Assembly (NCBI RefSeq): GCF_040954835.1 | Contig: NC_090698.1 | Location: forward strand, 48,122,284-48,186,283 | DNA from: Lepisosteus oculatus | Taxonomy: Eukaryota > Chordata > Actinopteri > Semionotiformes > Lepisosteidae | Length of the DNA stretch: 64,000 nt | Reading direction: 5' to 3' | Shown here: piece after piece, positions 24,000 to 37,160 of the stretch | Numbering within the stretch: position 1 is the first letter of the stretch | Layout of the letters: every line of letters starts with the position of its first letter | Made by a program: the position numbers and the translations under genes | The notes under the pieces: model-generated | Seen by the model: the letters and a program-made list of their open reading frames with translations, nothing else | What the model was told of the DNA's origin: nothing | Database searches by the model: none

Positions 24000-25240
24000 A
24001 GCATGCATGTATCACCCATCTTTAAGTAATGGTGACTTAGAGATGAAATGGGTTGGAGTAGAACAGTGTATGCCAGACTTTTAGTCAGATACTCACAGTC
24101 ACAGTCAAGTACTGTAGCCAAGAGCTTTAAAAGAACTTTAAATGACAAAACAAAACTAAAAGCCACCAATTACAACCCATAACGACATGGTTTTCCTTTA
24201 AAGTGTCAGAATGTATGTTTTACAAATGGTACTAAGGGAACTTGGATTGACATAATATCAAACTCTTATTTTATACAGCACCTTTAAAAGTAGCTTAAGT
24301 AGCTATAGAAGTACTTTGGCTATAGCTGTTGAGCATCTTGTTAAGTAGTAAGATGACAAAGCAAATCCCAGTTGAAGAATATCCTGAAAATCTAACAGGA
24401 GAATAAAGACATGATTAAAAATGAACAACGATTACCCTGCTCATTATCTCGGACATTGATATTCACTCCTGTTCCTGGATTTAAAGTTAATTTATAATCC
24501 TCAATAGTAAACAGTGGTAATACGGGCCAATTCAGTAAATGATTTGTTCAAATAGCATCACATCACATCATAGAGGCCTGGGCAGACTCAAAACCAGAAG
24601 ACGCGGCTACCATGCAGCATTGACATCAGCGAGGTCGTGCAGTTCGGAGATTGAGACATCAGATACCTGCTACCAGTCAGCTTCTAACGGAGATTAGAAT
24701 ACAGTATCATAAAAACAGCGTTTTAAAAACATTTTTTGTTTCCCGAGAGGCGTGGGCTTTTGTCACAGGTAGTATAGTAATTCCTACTATATTGTTACAG
24801 AATTTCAAACAAAAAGTAACATTTTATATCAGTAGATATGTTCGGGTTGAAAAACTGTGACTTTATTTTAGGGATAATGGAGACAGTGAGATGTGAGTAG
24901 CTCTTAAAACAACACTTATTCGCCACACTTGTTTTCCCTAGTGTAACTCTTGAGTTTAACCGGTTAGTTATAAATACAGATACTGTAGGATGGACATAAT
25001 TCAGCAGCGTGTCCATACGAGACGCATCCCCCCCCCAGTTCTTTATGAATAAAATGAGAATACAAACAATCGCAATAAAGTGGAAAAATAAAATGCGACA
25101 TGCACATGTAGTGCTCGTCTTTAGTAACCTTTATAGACCTGCTCAATCCTCTACCATCAATATCCAACGACACACAAAAACCCAATACAGCAACATCACC
25201 GTGGGTCTAGGCGACACAATCGGATCTCCAATTTCACTGT
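24000..25240. other. Intergenic DNA upstream of the ZSWIM6 promoter
   Basis: No coding block was recognised. CpGs begin to reappear near 24600-24760 (for example GACGCGG and GAGGTCGTGC). Open frames are all below 100 codons and unlike known proteins. Confidence 0.4.
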
Positions 25241-25299
25241 TCCCATGCAGGAAGTTTTGGTTCCCAGGCAGCGCGTTCTTTTGTTTTCAAAAAAATTCC

Positions 25300-25307
25300 T
25301 GACGTCA
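25300..25307. promoter_or_regulatory. Palindromic cAMP response element (TGACGTCA)
   Basis: This is a full-consensus CREB/ATF palindrome about 700 bp upstream of the start codon, at the left edge of the CpG island. The same octamer recurs at 62890-62897 in the intronic GC-rich island. Confidence 0.6.
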
Positions 25308-25411
25308 ACTAGCCTCGCCAAAAATGGAACTACAACAGTGGGACCAGGCAGGGCGGCCGCGCTGTCTGGCCCAGACCAGCCCACATTCCTTTCCAAATAA
25401 AGCGTCACAAT

Positions 25412-25437
25412 GGGCGTCCTTTTCTTGCAGGACGCCC
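25412..25437. other. Perfect 8-bp-stem hairpin, 10-nt loop
   Basis: GGGCGTCC (25412-25419) pairs exactly with GGACGCCC (25430-25437) around TTTTCTTGCA. It sits in the promoter CpG island. It could form a cruciform, or an RNA hairpin if transcribed. It has no T-run and no bacterial context, so it is not a terminator. Confidence 0.75.
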
Positions 25438-25585
25438 GCCTCTTGCACCAGAAGGGTTGACAGATACAATCAAAGCTTTCTCACAGACGCCGACAAAAAA
25501 AAAAACGCGCAGTCCCCTCCTCCTCCTCCTTCTCCGTCAAGCTCATGTTTTGTAAATCAAAGAGCCTGTGGTTTCTGGTCTGGAC

Positions 25586-26449
<864 letters not shown>

Positions 26450-27164
26450 TAGGAAAAGGTGTTTTATTTATTTATATTAAATTAAAAAAAAACACGTCCG
26501 TCGAGAGCAGAAGAGGAACGTCGAGGAGAAACGGATTCATTTCAACTAAACATCTGAACCAGACAGTACGAAATCAAGACAACGAGAAATATTTTGCTTG
26601 GGTGTCTGAACAAAGGAAGAATGTAGAGGGCAACACAACAGGGCTTTAAATCTACATAATACGATTGCTTTCAATTTTGACTTATGTTGTGTTTCCCCCT
26701 CTCCGCAAGAGGAAACGAAGGTACCAATTGTGTAATGAAACACATCGGTGGTAAATACTTGTTTTAAATCCCCGAGATCATTTAGTTAGTGAGAAAAGCA
26801 TTTACGGAAGTAAAGGAGAGCTGCTATAAATTTAAAGGTCTAGCAATAACAAGGTTAAAGTACCCAGCACGATCGAGTGATCGTTTTTTGCTCGCCCCGT
26901 TTTTTATGTATATTTTTGGCAGCAGCTCGTTCGTCTCTTTCAAACAGGCGACCGAGGGAGAAGTACAGTGGAAAAAGCACAGCCCTGGCCTTTTTGTTTT
27001 TTTTTTCTGTTTATTTTTTTTCTTAGTGAAAGACATGGGGGAGGTTACTTGGCTAAGGTTTCAAATCTGTGATCACGTAAACGCGTATTTTTCTGCAGAT
27101 AAGTTTTTAATCATCCGTAGGAGGACAGAGCATGCCTGTCATTGTTGTTGCCTTTTTTTTATTA

Positions 27165-27190
27165 ACCGGTTATTATTATTATTGTTGTTT
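27165..27190. repeat. Short TTA/TTG microsatellite
   Basis: TTATTATTATTATTGTTG lies within a T-rich stretch of intron 1. It is short and of no evident function. Confidence 0.6.
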
Positions 27191-30100
27191 TAAAAGGATC
27201 AGTGTGGCTGATTCTTTCCCTGGGAGCAGTAGCCCTCTGGTCTTTTTTAGCTTGTTTGCCGAGTGCGCATATCAAATAGCCGTCAGGCATTCCCATTGAA
27301 AGCTTGGCACTTTGTTCCCATTTTCATGTTCATTTGTGTCTTTTCAGCTTTCTGTCACCCTCCAAAAGGAAGGCGAACAAAAGCGCCTTTTTATTTCTTT
27401 TCAGTGCTTGTTAAATAGAAGAGATTTGGAAAGGGGTGGGAAGGAAGGCGATTTAAAGCTGCAGAGCCTCTATTTCAAAATGGACCCTGGTAATTTGCAC
27501 AAATTTGCAGCTAATCAGTTCGGGTTCACGTTTGCCTTGCTCTGCTAGAGAGATGTGTGCGTTTGTTTCAAATAAGAAGCAGGCTGCTGCCAGTGAACGG
27601 GATACAGAGAAAAGAATACGCCAAATAGCCTGAGCCATGAAAAATGACAACACATCCTGCCTGTTCCCCGTCGAAGGCGGAATCAGGAGTCCAAATGTCC
27701 AGTTACGTCCCCCTTTATAAGTTCTGCCACCTTTGTTTATTCTTTATTGCAATTATTCTCCTATCCTTGGCTCCTCACCCTTGGAAGGGGTTCAGGATTT
27801 TAATCCCATTACTGTCTGCAGTTAATTTGAATTCTAATGCAATCGGCAAACGTGATTTTCTGCATGATCATTTTTTTTCCAAAGGCAGTCGGATCAGCGG
27901 TGCCTCATCTGGGCTTGGTGCCCTTCCTTTTCTGCTGAAGGGGGTTCCTGCTTATAATATGTTTGCGTCTTTATTTGGCCTGTCCGATATCCGTTTGGAT
28001 CTCTTTGCATCGGGTCCCCTTTTTGTCTGCTTTTGAAATCCAGGGGCTCTGCCCTGTTTTCCAAGGATCGCAGACTAGAATTAGCTTTGGTTTTGTTGGC
28101 AGTGATGAGCGTGTTTTTGTGTGTGTGTGTGTACCTCACTCTGCATGCTAGCAATGGGGAATGACAGGAGTGCACACAGGGAGAGTTTCTTGGCTGATTG
28201 CATTTTAGCCTGGAATTCTCTGTGAAAATAAAGCCAAGCAGTGATAAATAAAAGATGCAATCTTCTTTGGGAGACAGGCAGGCACATGAGCTGAGCTTTG
28301 GTTGCTTTTAGTAGACCTAGTGGAGGCTGATATGGATTGCTGTGGCGTATGAGAACTTCTCATATAGCACAGCCCAGGAAGAGGGATCTGTCACTGCTGG
28401 GGATTGGAAAAAAAAAGTAACCACTAGGATGTGGACAGTGTCTATGGATAAACCAAAGTCATCCTTAACAAATCTGCTTCCGTTTATCCTTCTCCACATT
28501 AAAGTTTCTATTTTCTCTTTTTACACCCAAGAGTAGCAGTGTGAACTATGGGCCTCCATCATTTGAAACCCACTTTGTTTCAATATTTTAATAGCAATCT
28601 CAAAACCTAGACAGGGCCTGACTCATTGGAATGGCTCTACATAAAGTCGGTGCACTGTACTTACAATTTCTCAGAAATAAAAGCCACGCTGCAGGATGTG
28701 GCCTCTTTTATTTACTGGCTCTGGAGATTCTTAGCTCCAGATGTACATTTAAAGATAGACATTAAACAGCAGTTGGTTATCCATGAAGCCCCAAGTCACA
28801 TTGAAGTATACAGTCGGACAGTGATAAGACGGCTTTAACATTTTCAGTCTGTGAACGTCCTCCACAGAGGTTCCAATTATTGCTTAATTGTGAATTCTTT
28901 GCTAATGTATCAATCAGTAAATATGTATTCCGCCTGCCACTTGGATCAAGTTGATGTACGAGGTACGTCCTCCTTTAACAATGCAGAATCTCTTACCAGT
29001 TTTAGTTTTTTGGGGGCAAGAGCATTTAACCCCAGCACAGTATTCATTCAGTCTATAGGTCACAAGCTGTCTTGTAGCATTTTTAAAAGTGTTATGAGAC
29101 CTTTTTTTCTGCAAGTTCACAGTGCTCACATTTTGAACAGCAAGAAAAGGATTGGGATTGAGTCTTTTTATCTCATTTCCAGAGGAAGGTTCACTGAGGT
29201 ATGAGTAATCACAAGCCTGTTTACATTTGGGGAATGATGCATCATAGAGCTTGACATGGATTATTTTGGGATTTATGATGTTTGGTAGACCTTTGGTGAG
29301 GTTTATAATAGGATATTAAGTATGGCATATCCTGAAATATATAATTTTGTCTGGTTTTTATTTGTCTGGAATTTAAATTTCTTTACCAGGTTCATTTGCT
29401 TGAGTATTAGTATCTTAGTATTTTGTTTCTTTGTGATCTTTAGTTTCAAGCCCGTCTAACTGGACTAGAAAGATTTGCTTTAAGCATTTATCTTTGCCTT
29501 TAATTTGATTGATTTCCTGTAATGCAAAAACAACAGTATCCATATTATGCATCGCTTTAACATAGTGTGACTCCTATTGCAGAATATTAGGTGGGCTTAA
29601 GCTTATTTCTTTTTATGAGCAGTAGAGATGCAAAATGTTCACCGTCTGTGGCACTCATCTCATTTGCATTGCATAGTTACACATAGAGAAGTATAAATAC
29701 TTGTCCATGGGTGTTTATCTCAATATAGCAGTTATCCTGGGTCAAGCAGTAGGATGGTATATCATGATATCCGATACCGACACTAAAGGGTACATTTGTT
29801 TTATTTTTTGACCTCATTACATGAGTGCTGTGTATGTCACAGGCCGGATAAAAATAGTTTAGTTTTACACTTCTGTCATGCAGAATATGTTAACTCTCTC
29901 CTTAACCTTAAGCCCATGTGCTTATTATTTGCTCTATATCTGGTTTAAACTTAATGAATCCATCTGTCTGACTTAATTTTGATCATAATCTGGTCTAGGA
30001 TACTGAATGTATGCAGTCACTATTATTGTTGATCTAAATTATTTTTTTTTTTCCAACAACAATGTTGTAAAGTCAAAGTCTCACCATTCTTTTTGGTTCT

Positions 30101-30799
30101 GTGTAGCAGGCTTTGTAATGAGAAGTAATTTGTATTAGTGCCTGAACTTTTCATTAAGTGATACAATGATACTGCCCAACTACAGCATAAGATGTAATTC
30201 TTTCAAAGCAAATGTATGCATTCACCAGGCGTTTCACAAGGTTCCAATGCATTTTGTGCATGGAAGTGAAGAATTTAAGATGTGGAACTTAAATCTTGCA
30301 AGAGTGTGTTGATTTAGTCACAGCTTCATTTGTGTAATTGATTATAGGGACCTTTCAAACATAATTTTAGCTCAGACAGGAAGATGTTAATGTAAGTGGT
30401 GCTGAATGATACAAAATAATGAATTGTAATGCTGCTTGATACATCTATACTTTAGAATCTAATCTAAGATTTGCGTGACCACAAAAAAAAAGTAATAACC
30501 AAGCAAATGTGAGTTGCAGTGCTGTCATCTGAAAAACATTCACAGCACTACCCAAACCTGCATCCTGATAAAACCCAAGTCATTTTCCACTTCTGAATGA
30601 CCCAGAAATCCTCTCTTATGGAAATATCATTAAAGTATTCTGTCTACATTATTTAAGCACTAAAGTTTCCAAGTAATAAATTGGCATTGTCTTCCTGTTC
30701 GCACTATTTTCACAGGAAACTGCAGACCTACTAGTACAATGAATCGGCTTCAGTTCTGTTTTTTTATTTTCTCTGCTTATTAAACATATGTGCATATGT

Positions 30800-30970
30800 G
30801 GAATGGCAGTTAGCACTGCTGCCTCATGGCTTCAGGGCCCTGCTTTTGATTTTGAGTGGAAGTGTTGGTCTCTGCAGAGTTAGCATGTTCTCCCCAGGTT
30901 CATGTGGGATTGTGCTTTGCTTCCTCTCAACTCTAAAGACGGGACAGATAGGTTGATTGGCTGCTTAACG
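30800..30970 (+). repeat. tRNA-type SINE, 5' half (interrupted element)
   Basis: Head landmarks GTGGAATGGCAGTTAGCACT, GCTGCCTCATGGCTTCAGGG, the TTAGCATGTTCTCCCC box, then ACTCTAAAGACGGGACAGAT and GGTTGATTGG. The element stops where its consensus should continue into a TGGCCCTGGTGTGAGTGTG stretch. That stretch is found 440 bp further right at 31418. Confidence 0.6.
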
Positions 30971-31409
30971 GTGTCCGTTCTGTGAAGAAAGAGGCTGGGC
31001 CTCCCCCCTCATTACTGTTCCTTATCAGGATGGGCTTCGACCCCCCTCTGCTTTCTGCGCGGATTGCTGTTTGCATCCTCACAATATGACCAGCAACTTA
31101 CAGTTTTTGAGTGACACTCTGAGGAACTTGCTGCATGATTGCTTCAGCGAAAGATTATTTGACTAACTGTGGACAAAGAAATCGAATTGGCACTGCTTTT
31201 TGGGCAAAAGTAAATCTGACCTTATACTGTATGTTGTTAGTGTGCTCAGAGTGTATGAAATGAGTTATTTCTAGGTAGAGCTGTTTGTCGTTGTGCTTTA
31301 TTAGCACGTATAATGGCTTGCACAATTATGGGCAAATGTATTAGAAAGTCTGGATTTTTCCAGTAAGTGAGCACAAAAAGTTATTTATTTCAGAAATCTT
31401 TTCTTTTAA

Positions 31410-31560
31410 AAGAACAGATTGGCCATGGTGTGAGTGTATGTGTGTTTCTGTCTGTGTGCCTTGATGGACTGGCATCCTCTCCAGGGTTAATAACCACTTT
31501 GCACCCAGTGCTTTCTGGGATAGGCTCTGGGCCACTTTAACCCTGAATTGGCGATTTTTT
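31410..31560 (+). repeat. tRNA-type SINE, 3' half (interrupted element)
   Basis: ATTGGCCATGGTGTGAGTGT, then GTGTGTTTCTGTCTGTGTGC, GATGGACTGGCATCCTCTCC, AGGGTTAATAACCAC, and GGGATAGGCTCTGGGCC, with CCTGAATTGGCG at the end. This is precisely the half missing from 30800-30970, in the same orientation. Confidence 0.6.
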
Positions 31561-33411
31561 TTTAATTTTGTTTTTTGTAAACAATATCGTACTTATATGA
31601 AACAATGTGATATGTGGGATAATTCTTCTTGAAATATGTCCAGTTATGTTATTCTTCCCAGATGTAGTAAAATGGACCTAAATATTTTGTTGATGCTTTA
31701 TTCCACCTATGTTGTGAAGATGACCAGTAATGATTCTCTGACATGCCTTTCATTTCTCTTTCATGTCCTCTTGTGTTTTTCTCTTCCTGTCTAAGATTAG
31801 CTGCATCTATGGCACATTGAAGTCACCAGTGAAATCAGGCAATCACCAGTTGTCAGTTTAACTTTTTTTCCAGGATGCTCAATTCAATTTCATCCACACA
31901 AATCAAAACCAAAGCAACAGCTGTGGGAGTCCAGAAAAATCTGCACTTTGCTGTAGCCGTCTTTGATCAAAATATAGTTTAATGTTAGTAGAAGCATTTT
32001 AGTTTGCTTAAGAATTTTGTCTGGTGTGGTTTATAGAAGATTTTTTTTATAGTTCCCCTGGTGACAACTGGTTTTCTTCTCTGAACAGATATAGTTACCG
32101 AACTACAAGATGTGTGTGGTCCACACTTTTATTGCCTAATGAATATTTTGTTTGTACTGCTGTCAGGTTTTCACTGGAGTCCTAGTGTCAGCAGCATACA
32201 TAGATTTGTACATGATATGTTTTATGTGTATGTGCATACATGTAGCTCAACAGTTGTCATTTTACAATGTTTACATGTTGCTGTTTTAATCATGTTCCTT
32301 AAATGGTGAACTTTGTTGCCAAAAGGCATGCTAAAAGTTTTACCAGTTGGAATTTTTATTTGTTATGAAGAAAAGGAACAATAAAATCAACAATGAACAA
32401 TCAGGGAGCCTCAAACAGTCCTGAAAGCATATGGAAATCATTAGCACTCAAACATAAGTGACATATTTGCGGACAAACTCAAGTACCCTCAGCAGCTCTC
32501 CCATCCTTTAGCACTGAAAACTGTGAGTTTGTTTTCTCCACTTTGCTGGGCCAATGTATAAAAGTCTTTGGGATTGTTCCGTGAGAGAATGACGCGTTTC
32601 TTGATGAACTTTAATCATTTGTTACAGAGGCGTTAGTGTCAATTGGGCACTGCTTTGCATTTTATGCTTTCCTTTCTTAACCTTCTTTGAAATTGGAATG
32701 AGGCCCTCAATGCAGCTGGCCTGTATTTCAGGCTGTAATTGCTGTATCTAGGGTTAATTTGTATATAAACACTGTTTCATTGATGTTGAGGAAATAAAGG
32801 CCGTTCTCAGAATTATGTCGGCAGTGAGCTGTCAGAATAGCACCATGTATTGAAATCTGGCTTCTTAGCAGATGTGGCCTTCTTTGATGTCCCTCAAAAT
32901 ACGCCAAGCTTTATCCAATAATGTGGCTTATGATGTGTTTGAAATAAGAATGTCTTTTTAATTCAGCCCAAAGGACATTGCCGTTCTTATAATGCAATTG
33001 GTTACATTGTTACATTGCTTGTGTGTTTTGATCTTTAAGCCTGTTATTGTTCAAAAAGTCGAACAGAGTAACAGACTGATCTTAAAGTACTTTGATGGAT
33101 AAACGGTGAATAATGAGACGTGCAGATAGAAACAAACTTTTTTGAAGAAGTGGCACAACATTGCAATATATCTTGCATACAGCAGAACCCCTGAACAAAA
33201 TGATTGTAGATGTAACCAATTGAGTTTTTTTGATAAATAAATGGAACAATACTAGTCAATTTCCTTGACAAGATGCGAAATCAGTCATTTGTAAGTTTTT
33301 GCAAAGTCTCGTTAGTGGTACTGGGATTTAGCAATACTTGAAACTGAGTAAAAGCTGCTAATATTAGGGAAAAGAGTCTTCGCAAATTTTATTTCTTCGC
33401 AAATATATTAT

Positions 33412-33500
33412 TATGACACCTGAAGAAGGATCCACGGCCGAAACGTGTTTTTTTTTTCTCTTTTCAGCATGGAATAAACCTATTACTTGTTCCTTCGCAA
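33412..33500 (+). repeat. Penelope-like 3'-end repeat
   Basis: CACCTGAAGAAGGATCCACG followed by GCCGAAACGTG, a T-run, CTCTTTTCAGCATGGAATAA and ACCTATTACTTGT. This is the same order as the minus-strand arm at 138-215. The CTGAAGA...GAAAC arrangement recalls a hammerhead ribozyme core, although the intervening stem is imperfect. Confidence 0.55.
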
Positions 33501-35342
33501 ATCTTATTGTTATTATATGGTAAGGTATCGATATGAGTAGGATTAGAAACAGCCGATGATAATTGTGGAATTAAAGAATGTATAAAAGAGTATTTCCTTT
33601 TTTGTTCAATTCAGTTAAGATGGGGAGTGATAAGTGCAAAACATTATGCCGTTTCCTCTTTTGGTTGAACTTTGAAGCCCACAATTAAATTTCAAACAAT
33701 AAAGCCATTACTCGGATGTATTTCATTTTTTCAGTAGAAATTGTCAGGAAAGTAACACTTTTATATTCAATGTTCAATGTTAGATATTCAACAATATCTA
33801 AAAAAAATCTGTGTTTCGCTTAAATTCCATAATACATCGAAGAAACCTTTTGTATGCTTTGTAATCTATCAATACTTGGGGCTGAAGGAAATCACCAGAG
33901 AACCTTCCAAGCTATTGCCTCTAGGAGGGAAACAAATTCAATCAGCATGTATTTTGCCAGCATGTTAATGTTGCAGGTGTGCTGTGACCACTGGCAGCTG
34001 AGGCTTGTGTAGAAAAGGGAAGACCTAACCAGTATTCTTGGCTATTTTCTATTCAACCTTGAAACTTGCGCTTTATAGGATTGAGTGGTTGTATTAACTT
34101 TTCAAATGCATGCACACATTAAACTAATGTTAATATATCATAAGCCCCATCAAATGTTGCCCTGGATTAACTTTTTCCTCACCTTAAATTAGAAAATTGA
34201 ATCATTTTGACATTTTTAATCCCTTGGGTCTTTCTGAAAATGGCCAAATTGTATGAGCCTCTTTCAGAAAAGTCAAGGTGTTTAGTGTAGTTGCTTACAT
34301 GTTGGAGCAGTGTGATGAAAAGGATAACTTTCTGCTAAAATGTCATTTAGGAATGTTTTAAATTCAGGAATATTACTATACTAAGTAAATTGTTTTAATG
34401 AACTTGTGTTGTCAGTAAGCTACGCAGAGTATTTTCTTTGTTCATGATTGGCACCTGAATTAATCCATGCGAAGGGACTACAAGAATCTAACTTGTGTTT
34501 TTTAAAGAATATATAAAGTGTGCCTTATTTTTGACCTAGGTTTATTGCATTTCCATCAGTTGAAGAACTATTTCAGATATTTGCTCACTCAATGACAGAT
34601 TGTATGTTTTCAAAATGGATGCTCAATGCTACGCAAGAATACAGGAGTGCAGACTATTTCAATGAGCCTCAGAAAGAAATCCAGTACATTGCCAGCAGAT
34701 GATTAATAACTTACACAGGAGCCCCCGTTTCAAATAGACCTTGGATACCAATGGAAAAAAAAAAGAGTGTTTTGCTTCAAGATTTTCATGTAATATGTCG
34801 GACATGTTGCCAGCACCAGATGAATGATTTATTTTTAGGCAGGTCTGTTTTTCATTTTAGTGCCTGTCCTGTGCCATTTTTCTTACCTTCCTTTTTTATT
34901 TCATTTAATCATTTTTAGATCAACTGTTTAATGGCAGTGTGCTGCAGCCTTCGTGGAACGCACAGCCCTTTTCTGTATACCTTTGGAATACAAAGTTGGT
35001 CTTAATTCATTTGCGCGAGTCTGTGCCAATACATCACGCTGTAGCAAGTCTTGTTTCAGGAGTGTCTTCACTGCAGTGTGGGTAGCTGGAGAGGCACGTT
35101 TCACATCTATTGAAGATTTTCATAAGGCAAATAGATTACTGAAATGCTTACACTAGCTGGCAATGTGGATTCTTTGTATCAGGTGAGTGGGTGTTGGCTG
35201 TATACATGAAAGATTACAGTGAGTAATTGCTGTCTGGTTATAGAACTTCATCAAGGTGGGTGCAGCTTTAAAGTTTTCCATCTGTGGTACACAATCTCCT
35301 GTATCTTGCATAGTGTTTTTTGTTTTTGTTTTTCATCCTCAG

Positions 35343-35545
35343 AAGACTGTCAGATACATAGGTCCAGAGGTCACCGGAACCCCCTGGGTTCTGTGGCCAA
35401 AGAGGTTAGCTAATGGTGGCAACACTTGGAGAGAGAGCACTGCGGATGACAATTCACTGTGCTTCGTTCACCTCATCCCAATTCATGGGTCCAACACAAA
35501 GCACACAGTGTTTCAGTTCATCAACTTTGTTAGCAGAGTATTGGG
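35343..35545 (+). other. Exon-like open segment with strong splice signals
   Basis: It is preceded by a long pyrimidine tract ending TTTTTCATCCTCAG (acceptor AG 35341-35342) and followed by TTGGG|GTATGT (donor GT 35546-35547). The 203-nt interval has no stop in one plus frame, where it reads KTVRYIGPEVTGTPWVLWPK and continues to FVSRVLG, and is GC-richer than its flanks. No family is recognised. It could be an alternative or non-coding exon, a conserved non-coding element or chance. Confidence 0.25.
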
Positions 35546-36614
35546 GTATGTGCTTGTTAGTTATTTGAAGGATGGGGTTGGCATTTGACGCACCCTTTCA
35601 TTTTACTTGGTTGCAGAAAATTCTGGAAAATGACCCAGGTGTTGCTTTCGCTCTGTTTTCTTTTCTTTGTAAGTCCTGTGTGTATACATACATAAGTGAA
35701 CGGGCTCACACTGGACTCTGCCGGCATGTTTTCTATCTGTGGATCCGGTTTTGAATTTCAGAAGGCCTGTACGCATAAGTGAAGCAGGAGATTAGATGTG
35801 AATACTGATCGGCTGGAATGCAATCAGCCTCTCAGCATTCAAATACCTGAGCTCCATCCAGTAGCTCAGCTTGCTGTTGAACATTGCCCCTTCTGCAGCC
35901 TTTGGGGCCCAGGGACCCCTGTGAATAAACAATGGCAGGGAACAGTTTACCTGGTGTAGGACTGCAGTGTGCTCCGGGCAAGAGGTTGGAGTGTTTTAAG
36001 TTACCAGTCTGTAGCTCTTCCTCGGTCTTTAACATGCTTCTCATGCCATTGGTGTAAAAGACCTAATTAACACAACTAATCGGACGGTATCATTCAGCAA
36101 AATCTAACAAAGCAAAAGTACAGTAGGCGGTAGGAGGAGGAGTGTTTCATAACTTGCTAAGATGTTTGTTGTACTGTATTCTGTGGTGTTTATTTGGCTG
36201 TTTTCTTACATGCCTTGGATAGCACTGGACGTCTTAATGCTATCTTAAGAATGCTATTTCCACATTTCAACTAACCATGGCCTGCATATTTTTTAAGCTT
36301 GTTGGCTGCAAAAGGCTTGATGAATCAGACCTTATTTATTTTGAAAAGCAGATATTTAGCTATGTATTTTACTAATCACTATTATTACAAACAAGCTGGC
36401 ATTATGCGCTATATGTACTTTCTATGTTGATCGATGAGTCAAAAATTAGGCCTTTTCATTATATGGAAGGCAGTGATAACAAATCTTGAAAAAGGTCTTT
36501 CAAGATCTAAGTTCTTGCACAGAATGCTGTAAGACCCTTTGGTATCATATTGTAAGATCCCTGAAGATTGCTGAATAATACTTGAAATATATCTGGATTT
36601 TCGTTATTATTGCT

Positions 36615-36775
36615 TAATTTGGCTGACACTTATCCAAACCATCTTACCAGTTTTTGTTTTGTGCTTTTTTACATGGTTGGGTTAGCAGTCTGGATCCAGC
36701 AGTAGTGTCCAGCCTGGAATTTAACCCATGACCCTCAGGTCAGGTGTCCAGAGTACTAACCTCATAGCACAGTTT
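36615..36775 (-). repeat. Second tRNA-type SINE family, one copy
   Basis: Plus-strand landmarks GGCTGACACTTATCCAAACC, GCAGTAGTGTCCAGCCTGGA and ATTTAACCCATGACCCTCAG, then GGTCAGGTGTCCAGAGTACTAACC, read on the minus strand as a tRNA-like head (GGTTAGTACTCTGGACACC with a GGTTAAATTCC B box). It differs from the SINE at 6560. Confidence 0.5.
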
Positions 36776-37064
36776 TGCTGTCGGTATGACACTGCTGTAG
36801 ACTGATCCCACTGTATCCTTTAAAGGATTCTGTAACATCCTGTGCCATACAATATCCTATGAAATCCTGTGTATGGGTTCTAAGTCATAAAATATCCTAT
36901 AGAATTCTGGAAACCGTATTTGAGTGAATTCCACAGAAACTTTGATACAGTATAATATTTTTCATAATATAAGGAACGTTTAGATCATGTTGTTCTCCTT
37001 TATTTTTAAAGTTTAGCTAATTGTGAACTTTTTTATGTTTTCATTAAAAATAGCTGAAACCAGT

Positions 37065-37160
37065 CTGCAACCTTAATGTCCTGACAATGGCCTTGTGACC
37101 GAAATGTCAGCTTGCTTGGTTTATATCAATCTTTGTTGCATGAAAACGCGAGCTTTGCAT
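37065..37160 (+). repeat. Variant GCCGAAACGTC-type repeat
   Basis: TGTCCTGACAATGGCCTTGT, then GACCGAAATGTCAGC and TTGCTTGGTTTATATC. The layout matches the core at 33412 (CTGA, short stem-like GGCC, then CGAAA) but the downstream tail differs. It is probably a related Penelope-like 3' end. Confidence 0.35.
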
